Assembly (NCBI GenBank): GCA_019096065.1
Contig: JAGUCH010000002.1
Span: forward strand, 12,288,501-12,352,500
DNA from: Paracyclopina nana
Lineage: Eukaryota > Arthropoda > Copepoda > Cyclopoida > Cyclopettidae
Direction: 5' to 3'
Length of the DNA: 64,000 nt
Shown here: positions 22,796 through 41,561 of the stretch, piece by piece
Position numbering within the stretch: position 1 is the first letter of the stretch
How the letters are laid out: the number at the start of each line of letters is the position of its first letter
Program-made: the position numbers and the translations under genes
The notes under the pieces: generated by a model
Told to the model about the DNA's origin: nothing
The model's input: only the letters and a program-made list of their open reading frames with translations
Database searches by the model: none

Positions 22796-23296
22796 AGAAA
22801 ATTATATTTTTGTGCAAAAATCAAGAAAAGATGTCTTACCGTAGCGTATTTTGCATCGCAGCAGCTTTCAACTTTTCAGCTGATCTTATTGTTTTTATTT
22901 TTTTCCGTCAAATGAAAATAGGGCTCATGAAAATGGACTGGATAAAAATTGACATAACTCAAACAGAGGCTGCTCGTGGCAGTTAAAATCAAATGAATTA
23001 AAAAATTTAAATTCGAAAATTAATATTTATTGCAGAGCTGTAAGGTTCCATGGGGTTCTTGAAGAATTAGAGACTGATAAAAATACCAATATAACATAAA
23101 CTTCACAGGCCCTTCCTGCATCTAAATGTCAACAAAAAGGAAAATGTCAAATTGCATCTGAAAATTTGAATTTTGATTTGCACAACTTTGGAATATTTGG
23201 CTACAAATGTAAGAAAAATAATTGAAATGTTGCAGCGCTTTAAATTCAGCATTTTGTTAGCGCTCGAGAAATCGTATTATTTTCACGGGTTTTTTT

Positions 23297-23330
23297 ATGC
23301 GAGTTTTTTATATAGTTTTAACCTTCTGTG
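23297..23330 (-). repeat. Transib right terminal inverted repeat
   Basis: Exact inverted copy of the left 34 bp, ending ACCTTCTGTG. Similarity stops abruptly inward of these 34 bp. Confidence 0.93.
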
Positions 23331-23335
23331 GCTTG

Positions 23336-23413
23336 GTTGAGAAATAAACTCAGTTGTGGCTTTGTACGAGAGAAGTCAGGTATCGCTTATATATAGACAC
23401 CAAATACACAACA
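23336..23413 (+). repeat. 3' LTR, right part
   Basis: Last 78 bp of the 3' LTR after the nested Transib and its GCTTG duplicate. It matches the end of the 5' LTR and is followed by the ATCT target duplicate. Confidence 0.93.
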
Positions 23414-23455
23414 ATCTGTAAATTGGGAATAGTGAGAGGCAATTAACTTATTAAG

Positions 23456-24790
23456 ACCACCCGAACCACTTACATTTTTTGAAACCTCTTCAACTCTGCT
23501 TCAAGGCTATATAAATGGTTAAATCAATTTCCGGCGCCTATCACTACATAAGATTTTAAAAAACAGCTCCTGCCTAAACCGTTAGTCATTTTGAAATAAC
23601 TCCTCTAAAAATGAAAGTTCTAGGGGACTAAGCAATGTGTAATAAGTTAAAAAATTATGCAAAAAGTATAGTAGAGTAATGTATCTACTTGATACCAAAG
23701 TAAGCAGATATATCATGAATACTGGATTCTAGCAAAGTGTCATTGAAATAATTTTTTATGCAGTTTCAAATTTTAGGGTGGGTCTACTTTGCACATATTT
23801 TCTAAAAAATAAGCTGGTGAAGGTGCAGCATTTTTTAAATTCTTATGAAGTGATGAGCGCCGGAAATTGATTCAGGCATTTTACACCCATGATAAGCCAC
23901 ATGAAAGGCCTTTCAGAAAATGTATACATGCTGGGGTAGTCGAATTCATTTAGGTTATGTTTGCGACCACCTTTCTGTGATAGGTAAACATAAATCACCC
24001 TCCTAGGAAACAATTTTTATATTTAAATCACTAATTTCTATCTTTCTCAGCTTCCACTATACTCTTCATACGTTGCTCTCAATGTACCATTTTAGGATAT
24101 TTCTCAGCTTCCACTGCACACTCCTAATTAAAGCATCTAGCGTCTTTACTCCTAATATTTCTCTATCACAATATGGTGGTAGCCACCCTAACCAAGATTT
24201 CGACCACCACAACCACTTACAGTTTTGGAACCCTCTGCAACCCTGCATCAAGTGTACATAAATGCAAATGGTTAAATCAATTTCCGGTGCCCATCACTAC
24301 ATAAGATATTAGAAAACAGCTCCTGCCTAAACCCTTTGTTATTCTGAAAAAAATCATTTCAATGACCCCCAGTAACACTGAAAGTACTAGAGGAGCTCGC
24401 TATTTTTAAGTGTAAATTCAATTATACAATTTGTAACATACTACGAAATGTAGCAAAAAGTGTAATATAGAAATGACATCTACTGAATATAAAAATGTAG
24501 CTATCTCATGAACAAAGGTATCTAGCTAAATGTCTTTGAAATAATTTTTTTCTGCATTTTCAAATTTTAGGGTGGGTCTAATTTGTACTTTTCCCCTAAA
24601 AAATGATGAGCTGGTAAAGCGGCAACAGTTTTTTTTTTAATTCTGATGTTGTGATGGGTTCCAGAAAATTTTATTACACCATTTGCGCTCCTGAAAAGCT
24701 CAATGAAAGGCCTTACAGAAAGTTTACACATGTTGGGGTGGTCCAATTCATCTAAGTTTTTGAAAATGCACCTTACTGTGCTCTGTAATT
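23456..24790. repeat. Two diverged direct copies of a ~550-bp repeat
   Basis: Copy A is about 23456-23990 and copy B about 24202-24790. Shared words in the same order include GGTTAAATCAATTTCCGG, CATCACTACATAAGAT/CTATCACTACATAAGAT, ACAGCTCCTGCCTAAACC, TTTCAAATTTTAGGGTGGGT and ATGAAAGGCCTT. Many substitutions and small indels separate them, so the duplication is old. No coding frame is visible in either copy. Confidence 0.85.
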
Positions 24791-25488
24791 AAGGGTGCCG
24801 TCTCTAAGGCCTAAAATGAGGTGGGTTTTTAGACCAAAAAAATGGGCTTTAAAGCTTACACTTTTTAGGATTTTGGGTACTAAGATCTAAGTTGAAAAAT
24901 TGATTTGAGCTGTACCTTGGTTTCAAGATATAAAGAACAAGATTTTAAGATCTAACAGCTTCAAAACTAGACATTACAAGAAATTGAAGTTTTCACGGCA
25001 TATTTTTGTTACTGGAAAGCACATGCATATTATTAGCTTACCAAAATACATGCTTATTTATGGCTCTACAGTTTTGAAGAGAAAATATGTACTTATGAAA
25101 TAAATTGATATATGAAGTTCCTGCAAGTTTTCTATTGAAAGTCACTTTTCAGAACTAAAAGATCTTAAAAAACCATTCGACTGGATTTTAAAAACTAGGT
25201 ATAAAAACTTTTTTCAATGTAGATCTAAAAAACCATATGGTTAGATGTTAAAACATCCATATATTAGGCTTTTATATACTGTAATACGATTTCCTCGTGT
25301 TATAATTCAGTTAACCGATCCGACTCAGCTATTTTATATCACAGTTCTTACTAAGCAATTTCGGGGATATTAAATACTTAATGGCCCTGGAATCAAATTT
25401 GAGGGATTTTAAGTAATTTAATGCCCCTCATATTCCATGGAACTAATCCAAATTCCAAAGAAGTTAGAAAAAAGAGAGGATCATCCTA

Positions 25489-25551
25489 GATTTGAACTTC
25501 AGACTGTTGGATCAGCATTCCAATACTCTAACCACTGAGCTATGGAACCAT
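25489..25551 (-). repeat. tRNA-like sequence (SINE head or tRNA pseudogene)
   Basis: On the minus strand it begins GGTTCCATAGCTCAGTGGTT (A-box-like) and has GAAGTTCAAATC (B-box-like) at the correct distance. An anticodon stem TTGGA/TCCAA encloses a 7-base loop. The T and acceptor stems do not pair well, so it is probably not a working tRNA. Confidence 0.45.
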
Positions 25552-25621
25552 CACGGAAATTACATGCTATGTATAGGACTTAACCATAATTTAAGCAAAA
25601 TAGAGAAATAAAAAAAAATTA

Positions 25622-25700
25622 AGGAATGACTGGGGTTTGAACCCTAGACTCCTAAATCACAAGCCAAGCGCTCTAACCAGTGTACCATAGGTGCACCTCT
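25622..25700 (-). repeat. Second tRNA-like sequence
   Basis: The minus strand reads TATGGTACACTGGTTAGAGC (A-box-like) followed by GGGTTCAAACCCCAG (B-box-like), with a mostly paired T arm. The acceptor stem does not close. It differs from the first tRNA-like copy, so the pair is not a simple tandem duplicate. Confidence 0.45.
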
Positions 25701-25880
25701 GGAAAAATGGTTTTTAAAAGTCTATTTTATTGCTCCCAAACCACGGGATGCTTGCTAATGTGAGCTAGTGCCACTCACAAAACAACTAAAAATCGCACAG
25801 TATTTTCTAGAGCACGGGGCAGCCCGGTAACTTCATTAAAACACTCAAAAATCGTATTACAGAATATAAAATTGTATATT

Positions 25881-26060
25881 TTGAGCTGGGGCACGTAAAA
25901 TCGGGTCATTAAATAGCTGACCTTGGATTTTAAAATGGAAAAACCCTCGTACAATTACAGCCCTCGCAGGCTCGGGCTAGTAAAGCTGTACTCAAGTTTT
26001 CCCATTTTAAAATCCTCGCTCAGCTATTTAATGACCCTACTTTACGTGCCCCAGCTCGAA
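25881..26060. repeat. Long imperfect hairpin
   Basis: The left arm TTGAGCTGGGGCACGTAAAA pairs with the right arm TTTACGTGCCCCAGCTCGAA. The pairing continues through GGGTCATTAAATAGCTGA / TCAGCTATTTAATGACCC and GGATTTTAAAATGG / CCATTTTAAAATCC, giving a stem of about 70 bp with a loop near 25955-25988. Confidence 0.8.
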
Positions 26061-26156
26061 ATAAATAACTATAACATCCAAGGCTTTAGAGTGTAGGCTT
26101 TAAAACCCACTATGATTTTAGATCCTAAAACCTACCCCTATTTTAGGCCTTAGTGA

Positions 26157-26936
26157 CTTCTCATCTTGCTGTCGTGCAGCCTCAAATTATTTAGTTGAAA
26201 ATAAAATTATATTTTCAACAGAATAAATTAACTTTAAATAAAATTATTTGATTTTAGATAAAACTATGTGATTTTTGATGCAATTTTACATAATTTTATG
26301 AAAATTAACTTCATTTTTGATTTTGCAATTACATTTAATGAAAACATAATTATGATTTCGGTATCTGCTCAATGAGAGCTTTCCAATGTAGTAGTGTAAT
26401 TATTTTTGATGCAGCCTTCATATTTTTTAAGATTCAAGGCAAAACTGTCCAAGAATATTTATGAATAACTCATAAAATTCTTAGAACCACTGTTATTTCC
26501 CATGATCATTACTACCATTTAAACTCCAGGATTGTGCAGCTCTTTCCATCCTATGCAATATTTTCGGATTTTTTAGGTTTGATAGGGGGGGCATCATTGG
26601 TTTGCGTAAAGCATGCAACGTCTAACGTATAATAGCAATTAAATGCACATTCAATCAACTTGAAGTACCCTACAACCAACTTGTCATCTGTTGAAGTTGC
26701 TCAACGAAGTTCGGATCCCAATGAGGCAATATTGAGCATTTCGTGTTGCAGCCTTTCCCTTTATTTCTAGAAATAATGACTTGGCCATCACATTGGTCCA
26801 TGTGCAAAAATTCCCCTGAGAGGAACTCGATAATTCCCCAACCAATTGACCGCTACTCTTATTTGTCCTGACAGACGAATGAAATGCAACACATTGATAC
26901 CCTAGCAATAATATAACACACATGTAGGTCTACTAT
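26157..26936. other. AT-rich spacer before the TRIC gene 3' end
   Basis: No coding or repeat signal that I can support. The right end should hold the 3' UTR of the minus-strand TRIC gene. Confidence 0.4.
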
Positions 26937-27820
26937 TTATTCTTCCTTTTCTGGCGCTTTTTCGCGCTTGCTAAACAGAAGAGGGCATATTTTGTCCTCA
27001 GCCTGCTTGAAAACATCCACAGGGGCATCGAAAAGAGGGCCGGCCTTCATTGTAATTAAAAGGCCACTCATGAGGATGTAAACCAAGTCTCCTGGGTAGA
27101 TTGTGTAGAGGACGGAGCACACGAAGCAGTATTTGGTCGTGACACTTGGCTTCATCGACTCAAGGGCTCCAGTAATGTCCTCAGTGGCTCCTCGAATGAC
27201 TCTGGCAAAAGGCTTCATGAACCCAGAGCCATTGGCCTTCAAGGTTGCAACAATGATGTAGGCGAAGTAGTTGCCGTGGAAGATATGCTTGGCATGCTTG
27301 ATTCCTGCTGCGATCTTTTTGGGGTAGTACAGGCCTTTCAAAACGTACAGAGGAATTTTAAAAGGCTTGGTCTTGGACAAGTGGTAAACGTGATCTCCTG
27401 GAGTGTAGAACATCAAGTACCATAGAATGGTGAAAATCAAGAGCCTCAAAGGGTCGCCCACGACTTCGAGGACAGGCTCACCGCAAAGAGGATTCACGAG
27501 GAAGCTGCCAGCAAAGCTCACGAGAAACGCAGACAGCCAACTAGCCTGAAATGAACTATCAATATAAATGCATGACTGCATGGTTGCGAGAAGCTTTCAC
27601 AAATGTTGCGTTGAGTAGTTGCCTTGTTAAAAAGCAGCAACTTTTGCGTTTCTGCAACGATTTTATGTCTGCTTACGAAAGGGTGAGTTTTGGTGGTCTC
27701 AGCAAATTTGTCTCCCATGTCCAATCTCTCCCCTTGGAGGCAAACGATGTAATGGACAATGTCAAATACAAGGCCGTAATTCTTGGGCAAATCATAGAGC
27801 AGATCTGCAACAAACTCCAT
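26937..27820 (-). CDS. TMEM38: Trimeric intracellular cation channel (TRIC/TMEM38)
   Basis: ER/SR potassium channel that supplies counter-ions during calcium release. Exons 27820-27677 and 27545-26937 join in phase 0 to give 250 aa (human TRIC-A and -B are about 290-300). Family hallmarks: the first glycine-rich helix SFAGSFLVNPL with EPVL, then LWYLMFYTPGD, the basic HAKHIF region, and LKANGSGFMKPF (~150-161), which matches the conserved LKGNGAGF of vertebrate TRIC. Several hydrophobic segments (about six to seven) follow. The tail is short and charged (KREKAPEKEE), without a KKXX signal. Invertebrates usually have one TRIC gene, so A versus B is not assigned. An acceptor-like TACTGCTGTCAG lies 16 bases before the ATG. 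Confidence 0.93.
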
Positions 27821-28377
27821 GGTTGCGATGAATTCTGACAGCAGTAGCTAGTGGCAGTTTGCCGACTGCGACTAGTTTGTATCCGGACTTTCTGCTTGGC
27901 CCGAGTCCAAAAGGAAGCTGTCGCCAAGTAAAAATAATGTTAGAAAGTAGCTACTGTGTTGACACTTCACCTCTAAGCATATTATTTAGCTCATTTATTG
28001 ACAATATTCTCAATCCACAGTTGTTGTCGTCAAGTATTAGTACTTTTTGCTGATGTTGATCACATTTAGGAGTCTGAATGTGGTATTATTATCATATGGG
28101 GAATTGAACTAGGTCGTAATAACAATAATTCGAGCAATGACTAGGAAATTCTTTGGCTCAACAACTTCCTCTTTTTTGGGGGGTGGGAACGAAATCAAGC
28201 TGGAATATGTTAACAAAAAGAAACAATCAATTAAAAACAAAATTAAAACTAGAGACTTGAGTAGCTGCGATAGTACTTGTTCAAATAGTCGTTGGCGTGA
28301 TGAATATGACAGAGAGCATTTTGTCACGGTTGTTCTGACGAGGAGGTTTGCTGGAATTTCCAGCATAACAGTGATGG
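27821..28377. other. Spacer between TRIC and TTBK
   Basis: Short same-strand gap. It should contain the TTBK 3' UTR and the TRIC promoter. No additional gene seen. Confidence 0.4.
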
Positions 28378-37144
<8,767 letters not shown>

Positions 37145-39051
37145 TCATGGAAATGTGTTGGCATAAGATGATGGACGATGGTGGTCGATTTGATGGGGTT
37201 GCTGTTGCCGCGATTGCCGCCTTGAGACTGACGAGGATACGAATTTCAAAGCCTCCTCTGGAAGCTTGGAAGGATCCTCTGAAATGCTCGTTTTGGCGCA
37301 CAACTTGGCTAGTTTTCTGGATACATCTGCAAAAAAAAAAATGAGTGCATTCCAAAAAGCTGTTGATTTTTTTCATTGTAGCCGAACCTTTTCTTAGTTG
37401 TTGAAGGGACATGGAGTTGGTGATCCACTCCAGTGAAGTGGTCTGCAGATCTTGGTGGGACGTCGCAGACACCTCTTGAGCAAACGAGTGTACAAAGTGG
37501 CCCATGATGCTGGTGAATACCCAGTACTTCCAATTCTGGTGCGTCTTGTCCACAACATGGTCTGCAAACTGATCCTGGAGGCTCCTTTTGGGCATAATGT
37601 TCTTCTTGTCCAAGGTGAACGTGGCTCCATGATCGGGGAGCTGATCCTGCAGTTGCCTATAAAAATGTTGTGCTCAAACGTTCAAATTTTGGATTTATTT
37701 AGTGGCGTACTCAATTTTTTGATTGATCGCCTCGATCTCCCTGTTGATGGACTCGAGGCTGGCCAGGCCATCATCTTGGGCTCGCCGCAAAGATTTCAGG
37801 TACTTGGCAGCCTCGGACAGAATAGTAGCTTGGCTTATCTGGAAAACATATTGCAATTGCGCAACGATAATTTGATATTCAGTATTGCAACCTTTTCCTC
37901 CTCTGGAGTGCCAAATTGAGGCAAGGCGCGTTGAAGGTCTTCAAGGCCACACTTGATAGAGTCTCTCCTTTTGCTCTCGGAGGACTCGCGGCCAAGGTTG
38001 TTGCTCCTCCTCCGCTGCCTGGAGCTTGCTCCGTCACTGAGGTCCTCATTATCATCGCCTCGACTGGGAGAGTTGGTACGAGATCGCTTATTGGGCTTCA
38101 CCTTAGTCATGCGAGTCGAAAAGCCCTTCCTCGAATCTTCAATGACGTTCAAAGGCTGGAACTCACTGACATCAAGTGGAGAGGTGACCGTTGCATCATG
38201 GAACGGAGACTATAAGAAAAATAAGCTTTTTCCTCAATTTGTATAGGATATACTATAGTGACTTACTGTCACACTGCTCCCTGGCGATTGAGCCATTGAG
38301 GAGCTGCAACTGGATCCGGTGCCAGAACTATACCGAGATCCATTGGCCACTGAGGCCTGCAGCTGTGAAAGACCACAGTGACCCCTCCATAGGTCAAACT
38401 TGTCCCTCGGCTGCAACGTCGTGGGGAAGCTGATGTTGTACGAGGTCGTTGTGGCATGCTTTGGCACGGGCGGTGGCACAAGCGGCTGGAACACCTTGGG
38501 AGGATCGGTCACTGAGTACTCTGGAATCGTATCAAGGCCATTGTGAAAATGCCTAAACGTTCCACCAGGAGGCCTATGGGCCTCGGCCTTCATCACGGGC
38601 CTCGAAGGCTCCGAGGGCGTGGCCTCGGGGGAGGCATTGGTGGGCGTGCAATTGGGACTGTTCCTATACCCACTCGCGATGATGGGGACCGGTGAGGAGA
38701 ACGTGGTTGTCATCAGCAGGCCATTGTCAATGCTCGTACTGATGCTGCTGTCCACCTCCATTTTGGCAAAGTAGCTCTCATGGGAGGTGACAATTGGATG
38801 GCCATTGGATTCCTCGTGAATGCCAAAGTTTCGCTGCAAACGTTCAGCTCTTAATTGTTCTCAAATGGCGAGCATTTGCAGAAGCTTACCAGGAACGAAT
38901 CCGGATCCAGAATGGCCTCGGTCAGGGTGGGAGTGAACGTTTGCACGTGGCTCGAGGAGGCCATTGGGGCACTAAAGAAAGCGTCCGTAAACTGGTGGTG
39001 CTCCTGAGGCTCCGCCTGGTCGTCCATGTGCAGGAAATTGGGCTCTGCCAT
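37145..39051 (-). CDS. Mondo/ChREBP (MLXIP-like) bHLH-Zip factor, N-terminal module not seen
   Basis: Glucose-responsive transcription factor that dimerises with Mlx. Exons: 39051-38890, 38833-38267, 38209-37892, 37838-37711, 37656-37388, 37326-37145; phases agree, 541 aa. Residues ~313-392 form the bHLH-Zip (SKRRDSIKCGLEDLQRAL, then ISQATILSEAAKYLKSLRR). A WMC/DCD-type domain follows (HQNWKYWVFTSIMGHFVHSF, then TTSLEWITNSMSLQQLR). The last exon restores the family end (AKTSISEDPSKLPEEALKFV). Residues 55-243 are Pro/Ser-rich. The ~300-aa Mondo conserved region expected at the N-terminus is absent here. Either upstream exons lie far away, or this is a ChREBP-beta-like short form starting at the chosen ATG. 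The frame stays open upstream of it to an acceptor-like TTTTTAG near 39165. Confidence 0.85.
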
Positions 39052-39053
39052 TG

Positions 39054-39200
39054 TCAGATGATGTGTAGGGGCCAGTGGAGGCCGCCATCGAGCTTGATCC
39101 TCTTGCGAGGATGGAATCTGCGCGGTTGGCTGATGCAGTTTAGAGCCGCATCTAAAAAGGAGCACGTGGAGGCCTCAGTGGAGGCCGTGGCCACTGCCAT
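39054..39200 (-). other. Possible upstream open frame before the Mondo-like ATG
   Basis: A 48-codon frame (MAVATASTEAST...) ends with TGA two bases before the Mondo-like ATG (TGACAATG). It contains a basic PRKRIKLDGG stretch. If the transcript starts upstream, translation would have to re-initiate. If an exon starts at 39165 instead, this frame is not used. Confidence 0.3.
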
Positions 39201-40266
39201 GCTCTTGATTCAGTGGTCCTAGCTAATGTTTGGTAGTGACAAACAAGCCGAGTCCGGCATCGTTGGACGAACACTCTGATAAGGATCACGGAGCTTGAAC
39301 TCGCTATCGCAAATCAAGTTTTGGACGACGACGACGACATCGACTAGCAGCTACATAGCCGAGACTGTATACGACTGTACTATATAGCATGTGTTACACT
39401 ATATACATAATAGCACCTAAACCCAGTTCTCGCTCCGATTTCCCACTGTGCGCTGGCCTCTGTGCTGCTGGGCTGGATGTACATAGCCATACAACATAGC
39501 AGACAGACCTTAGCGGCTGTACATGCACCCTTACTCATGAAAAATTTAAATGAAGGGAGTCTGGACCACTTTGAGGTTGTTTGGCTGATAACTCTTCTTC
39601 TGCTGTATTTACACGCGTTGTTTGCTCCCGCTGAAAGTTGCGTCATTGCGGGGCGAAAATTATGGATTAAAAGTTAGACCTTTGTCCTCATGATTGTGAT
39701 GCAGGCTTGGGCTCGTACTTTTTAGCTAAAAACGAGGAACATGCTAAGGAATTTTCATTCAACTGAACTGCAGAGAAAGCATGCAGTCAGTTTATGCTGC
39801 ATTTTGGCTACATTTTATGCACCCACGCGCGTTTCAAAATGAACGATTCACAGTGTCACACGATCGGTAAATAGCTGTTGCATTTGTGTTACCTGTGTTA
39901 TCTGTGATCAGATTACGCAGTTGTCATCAATGACATCTGCCGCAACGCTATGGAAAGCACACAGTAAAAAAACGTGGTCTCCATGTGTTTTGCGATACAG
40001 TGTTTCACTGCTGCTGATGAGTGCGTGTAGCAAAGGTCGAAAAGGGCATGTTTTTTTAATGTCCACTCGAATGATCATCATATGAAACGATTGAAATTAC
40101 TTAACAAGGTTGCGTGATTGCTCAGAAATATTTGCTGTACCAAAAGAGAGCTAAAAATCGGCTACGCGCATGTTTCCAGCTCCACGAAAAAGCCCAAAGT
40201 TTTGATCATTGCAGGTGCTTTAATTGTCACATATCATAATGTCCCATTATAAGTAGCACTAATATA
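39201..40266. other. Mondo-like upstream region
   Basis: Contains a TATA-like ACTATATAG near 39380 and a CGACGACGACGACATCGAC stretch near 39325 (plus-strand reading). No exon with Mondo conserved-region features was found. Otherwise unremarkable AT-rich sequence. Confidence 0.35.
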
Positions 40267-40410
40267 CTGTTCATCTACCGTTCCTTAAGGAATGCATTAT
40301 GACAAATCCGTGCATAATGACAACTCTACGCAGCTAGTTTATGTACTGAGAACTCCTTTGCCCAAAGGAATTTCGCGTTCCGATTCCTTAAGGAGTCTGT
40401 AGATGAACAG
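40267..40410. mobile_element. 144-bp MITE, copy 1
   Basis: Ends CTGTTCATCTACCGTTCCTT and its near-complement AAGGAGTCTGTAGATGAACAG. Internal word GAATTTCGCGTTCCGATTCC is shared with copy 2 at 44911-45054, which has the same length. Non-coding. Confidence 0.85.
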
Positions 40411-40423
40411 AGCATTAAGCCCT

Positions 40424-41026
40424 CACATCAACCTGAGGGCTATTGCAACCCAGAAAAAATTGCCCACCTTAAATATATACATATTCTGAAGGCTTATGCT
40501 CTGGGGGTTCATTTGGTAGTAATTTTAAAATCCTGGCCTAGCGCTTCCCATAGCATAAAATTTTAAAAAACTTCTAGCGCCGAAAGCATTGACTTGGTCG
40601 GATTTTGTATGTTAATATACCCCCACTAGAATTGCGAGATCTGTATTTCTTTACTTCATACAAAAATTGCTAGGATGCCCAGGAATCGAGATATTGTGGT
40701 CGGATCATCCACTTATGAATTCATGCCATTTGAAAAAAAAGAAAACTGCCACCACTGTATCTCGATTCCAGGGCATCCAAGCAATTTTCTTATGAAATAA
40801 AGAAAGATAGATCTTGCAATTTTATTGGGGGTATTAAAAAGGCAAAATCTGACCAAGTCAATATTTTCGACGCTAGAAGTTTTTTTAAATTTTATGTTAT
40901 GGGAAGCGCTAGGCCAGGATTTTAAAATTACTACCAAACAAACACCTAGAGCATAAGCTTTCAGAATATGTATTTTTTTTAGGTGGGCAATTTTTTCTGG
41001 GTTACAATAGCCCTCAGGTTGATGTG
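40424..41026. mobile_element. 603-bp foldback MITE
   Basis: The two halves are inverted copies along almost their whole length. The left starts CACATCAACCTGAGGGCTAT and the right ends with its complement ATAGCCCTCAGGTTGATGTG. Arms of about 280 bp flank a short centre near 40700-40740 and differ by scattered substitutions. A 4-bp CCCT flanks both ends (40420-40423, 41027-41030). No coding frame; superfamily unassigned. Confidence 0.88.
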
Positions 41027-41069
41027 CCCTATAAACTAACATTACCCTGCTGGATTGGCCTATGCTAAA

Positions 41070-41561
41070 TGTCACATTGCATAATGTCTCATGGCAAATT
41101 GTCACATAGCATATTGTCCCATAGCAAATGGTCTCATAGCATTTTGTCCCATATCATTTGGTCTCATAGCAAATTGTCACATAGGTATTTGTCACATAGG
41201 CATCTGTCACATAGCATATTGTCACATAGCACAATGGCCCATAGCATATTGTCACATAGCACAATGGCCCATAGCAAATTGTCCCATGGCTAATTGTCTC
41301 ATAGCATATTGTCACATAGCTTATTGTCACATAGCAAATTGTCTCATAGCAAATTGTCTCATAGCAAATTGTCTCATAGCAAATTGTCTCAAAGCAAATT
41401 GTCTCATAACAAATTGTCTCATAGCATATTTTCACATATAGCTTATTGTCACATAGCAAATTGTCTCATAGCAAATTGTCTCATAGCAAATTGTCTCATA
41501 GCAAATTCTCTCATAGCAAATTCTCTCATAGCAAATTGTCTCATAACAAATTGTCTCATAT
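41070..41561. repeat. 15-bp minisatellite
   Basis: About 32 tandem copies of AGCAAATTGTCTCAT with variants (GCATATTGTCACAT, GCACAATGGCCCAT). Because 15 is a multiple of three, several frames stay open, but the resulting pentapeptide strings (LSHSK, CLIAN) are artefacts of the repeat. Confidence 0.95.

Larger units (their letters stand above)
19974..23330 (+). mobile_element. Transib (RAG1-related) DNA transposon, apparently intact
   Basis: 3357-bp element. A 34-bp inverted repeat is perfect at both ends, beginning CACAGAAGGTTAAAACTATA. It is flanked by a 5-bp duplication GCTTG (19969-19973 and 23331-23335) created inside the 3' LTR; the uninterrupted 5' LTR shows the empty site with one GCTTG. 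Transib and RAG-type transposases are the ones that leave 5-bp, GC-rich duplications and start with CAC. The transposase gene inside occupies most of the length; there is no second gene and no RAG2-like Kelch frame. Both end repeats and the reading frame are undamaged, so insertion is recent and the element may be autonomous. Confidence 0.95.
14122..23413 (+). mobile_element. Ty3/Gypsy LTR retrotransposon, interrupted by a nested Transib
   Basis: Ends are 241-bp LTRs running TGTTATG to CACAACA. The left copy is 14122-14362. The right copy is 19811-19973 plus 23336-23413, split by the Transib element. A 4-bp target duplication ATCT flanks it (14118-14121, 23414-23417). A primer-binding-like TGGTGGCAGCC follows the left LTR, and a purine-rich tract precedes the right one. 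Internal parts are gag and pol (protease, reverse transcriptase, RNase H, integrase); no envelope gene. The two LTR copies read identical to me outside the nested insertion, so the copy is young, and apart from that insertion it looks whole. Removing the Transib span, it is about 5.9 kb. Confidence 0.95.
24801..26156. mobile_element. Non-autonomous element with inverted ends
   Basis: The ends are inverted copies: left TCTCTAAGGCCTAAAATGAG, right the complement of TCACTAAGGCCTAAAATAGG. Similarity continues through a GGGCTTTAAAGCTTACAC-like word for about 75 bp. Inside are tRNA-like sequences and a strong hairpin. No transposase frame and no clear target duplication, so the superfamily is unassigned. 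Confidence 0.6.

Noticed and set aside
25489-25700. Two functional tRNA genes
   Set aside because: A and B boxes are present but acceptor stems do not pair and the first T arm is poor; called tRNA-like only.
41070-41561. Possible CRISPR-like array
   Set aside because: Units are contiguous without unique spacers and the genome is eukaryotic; it is a minisatellite.
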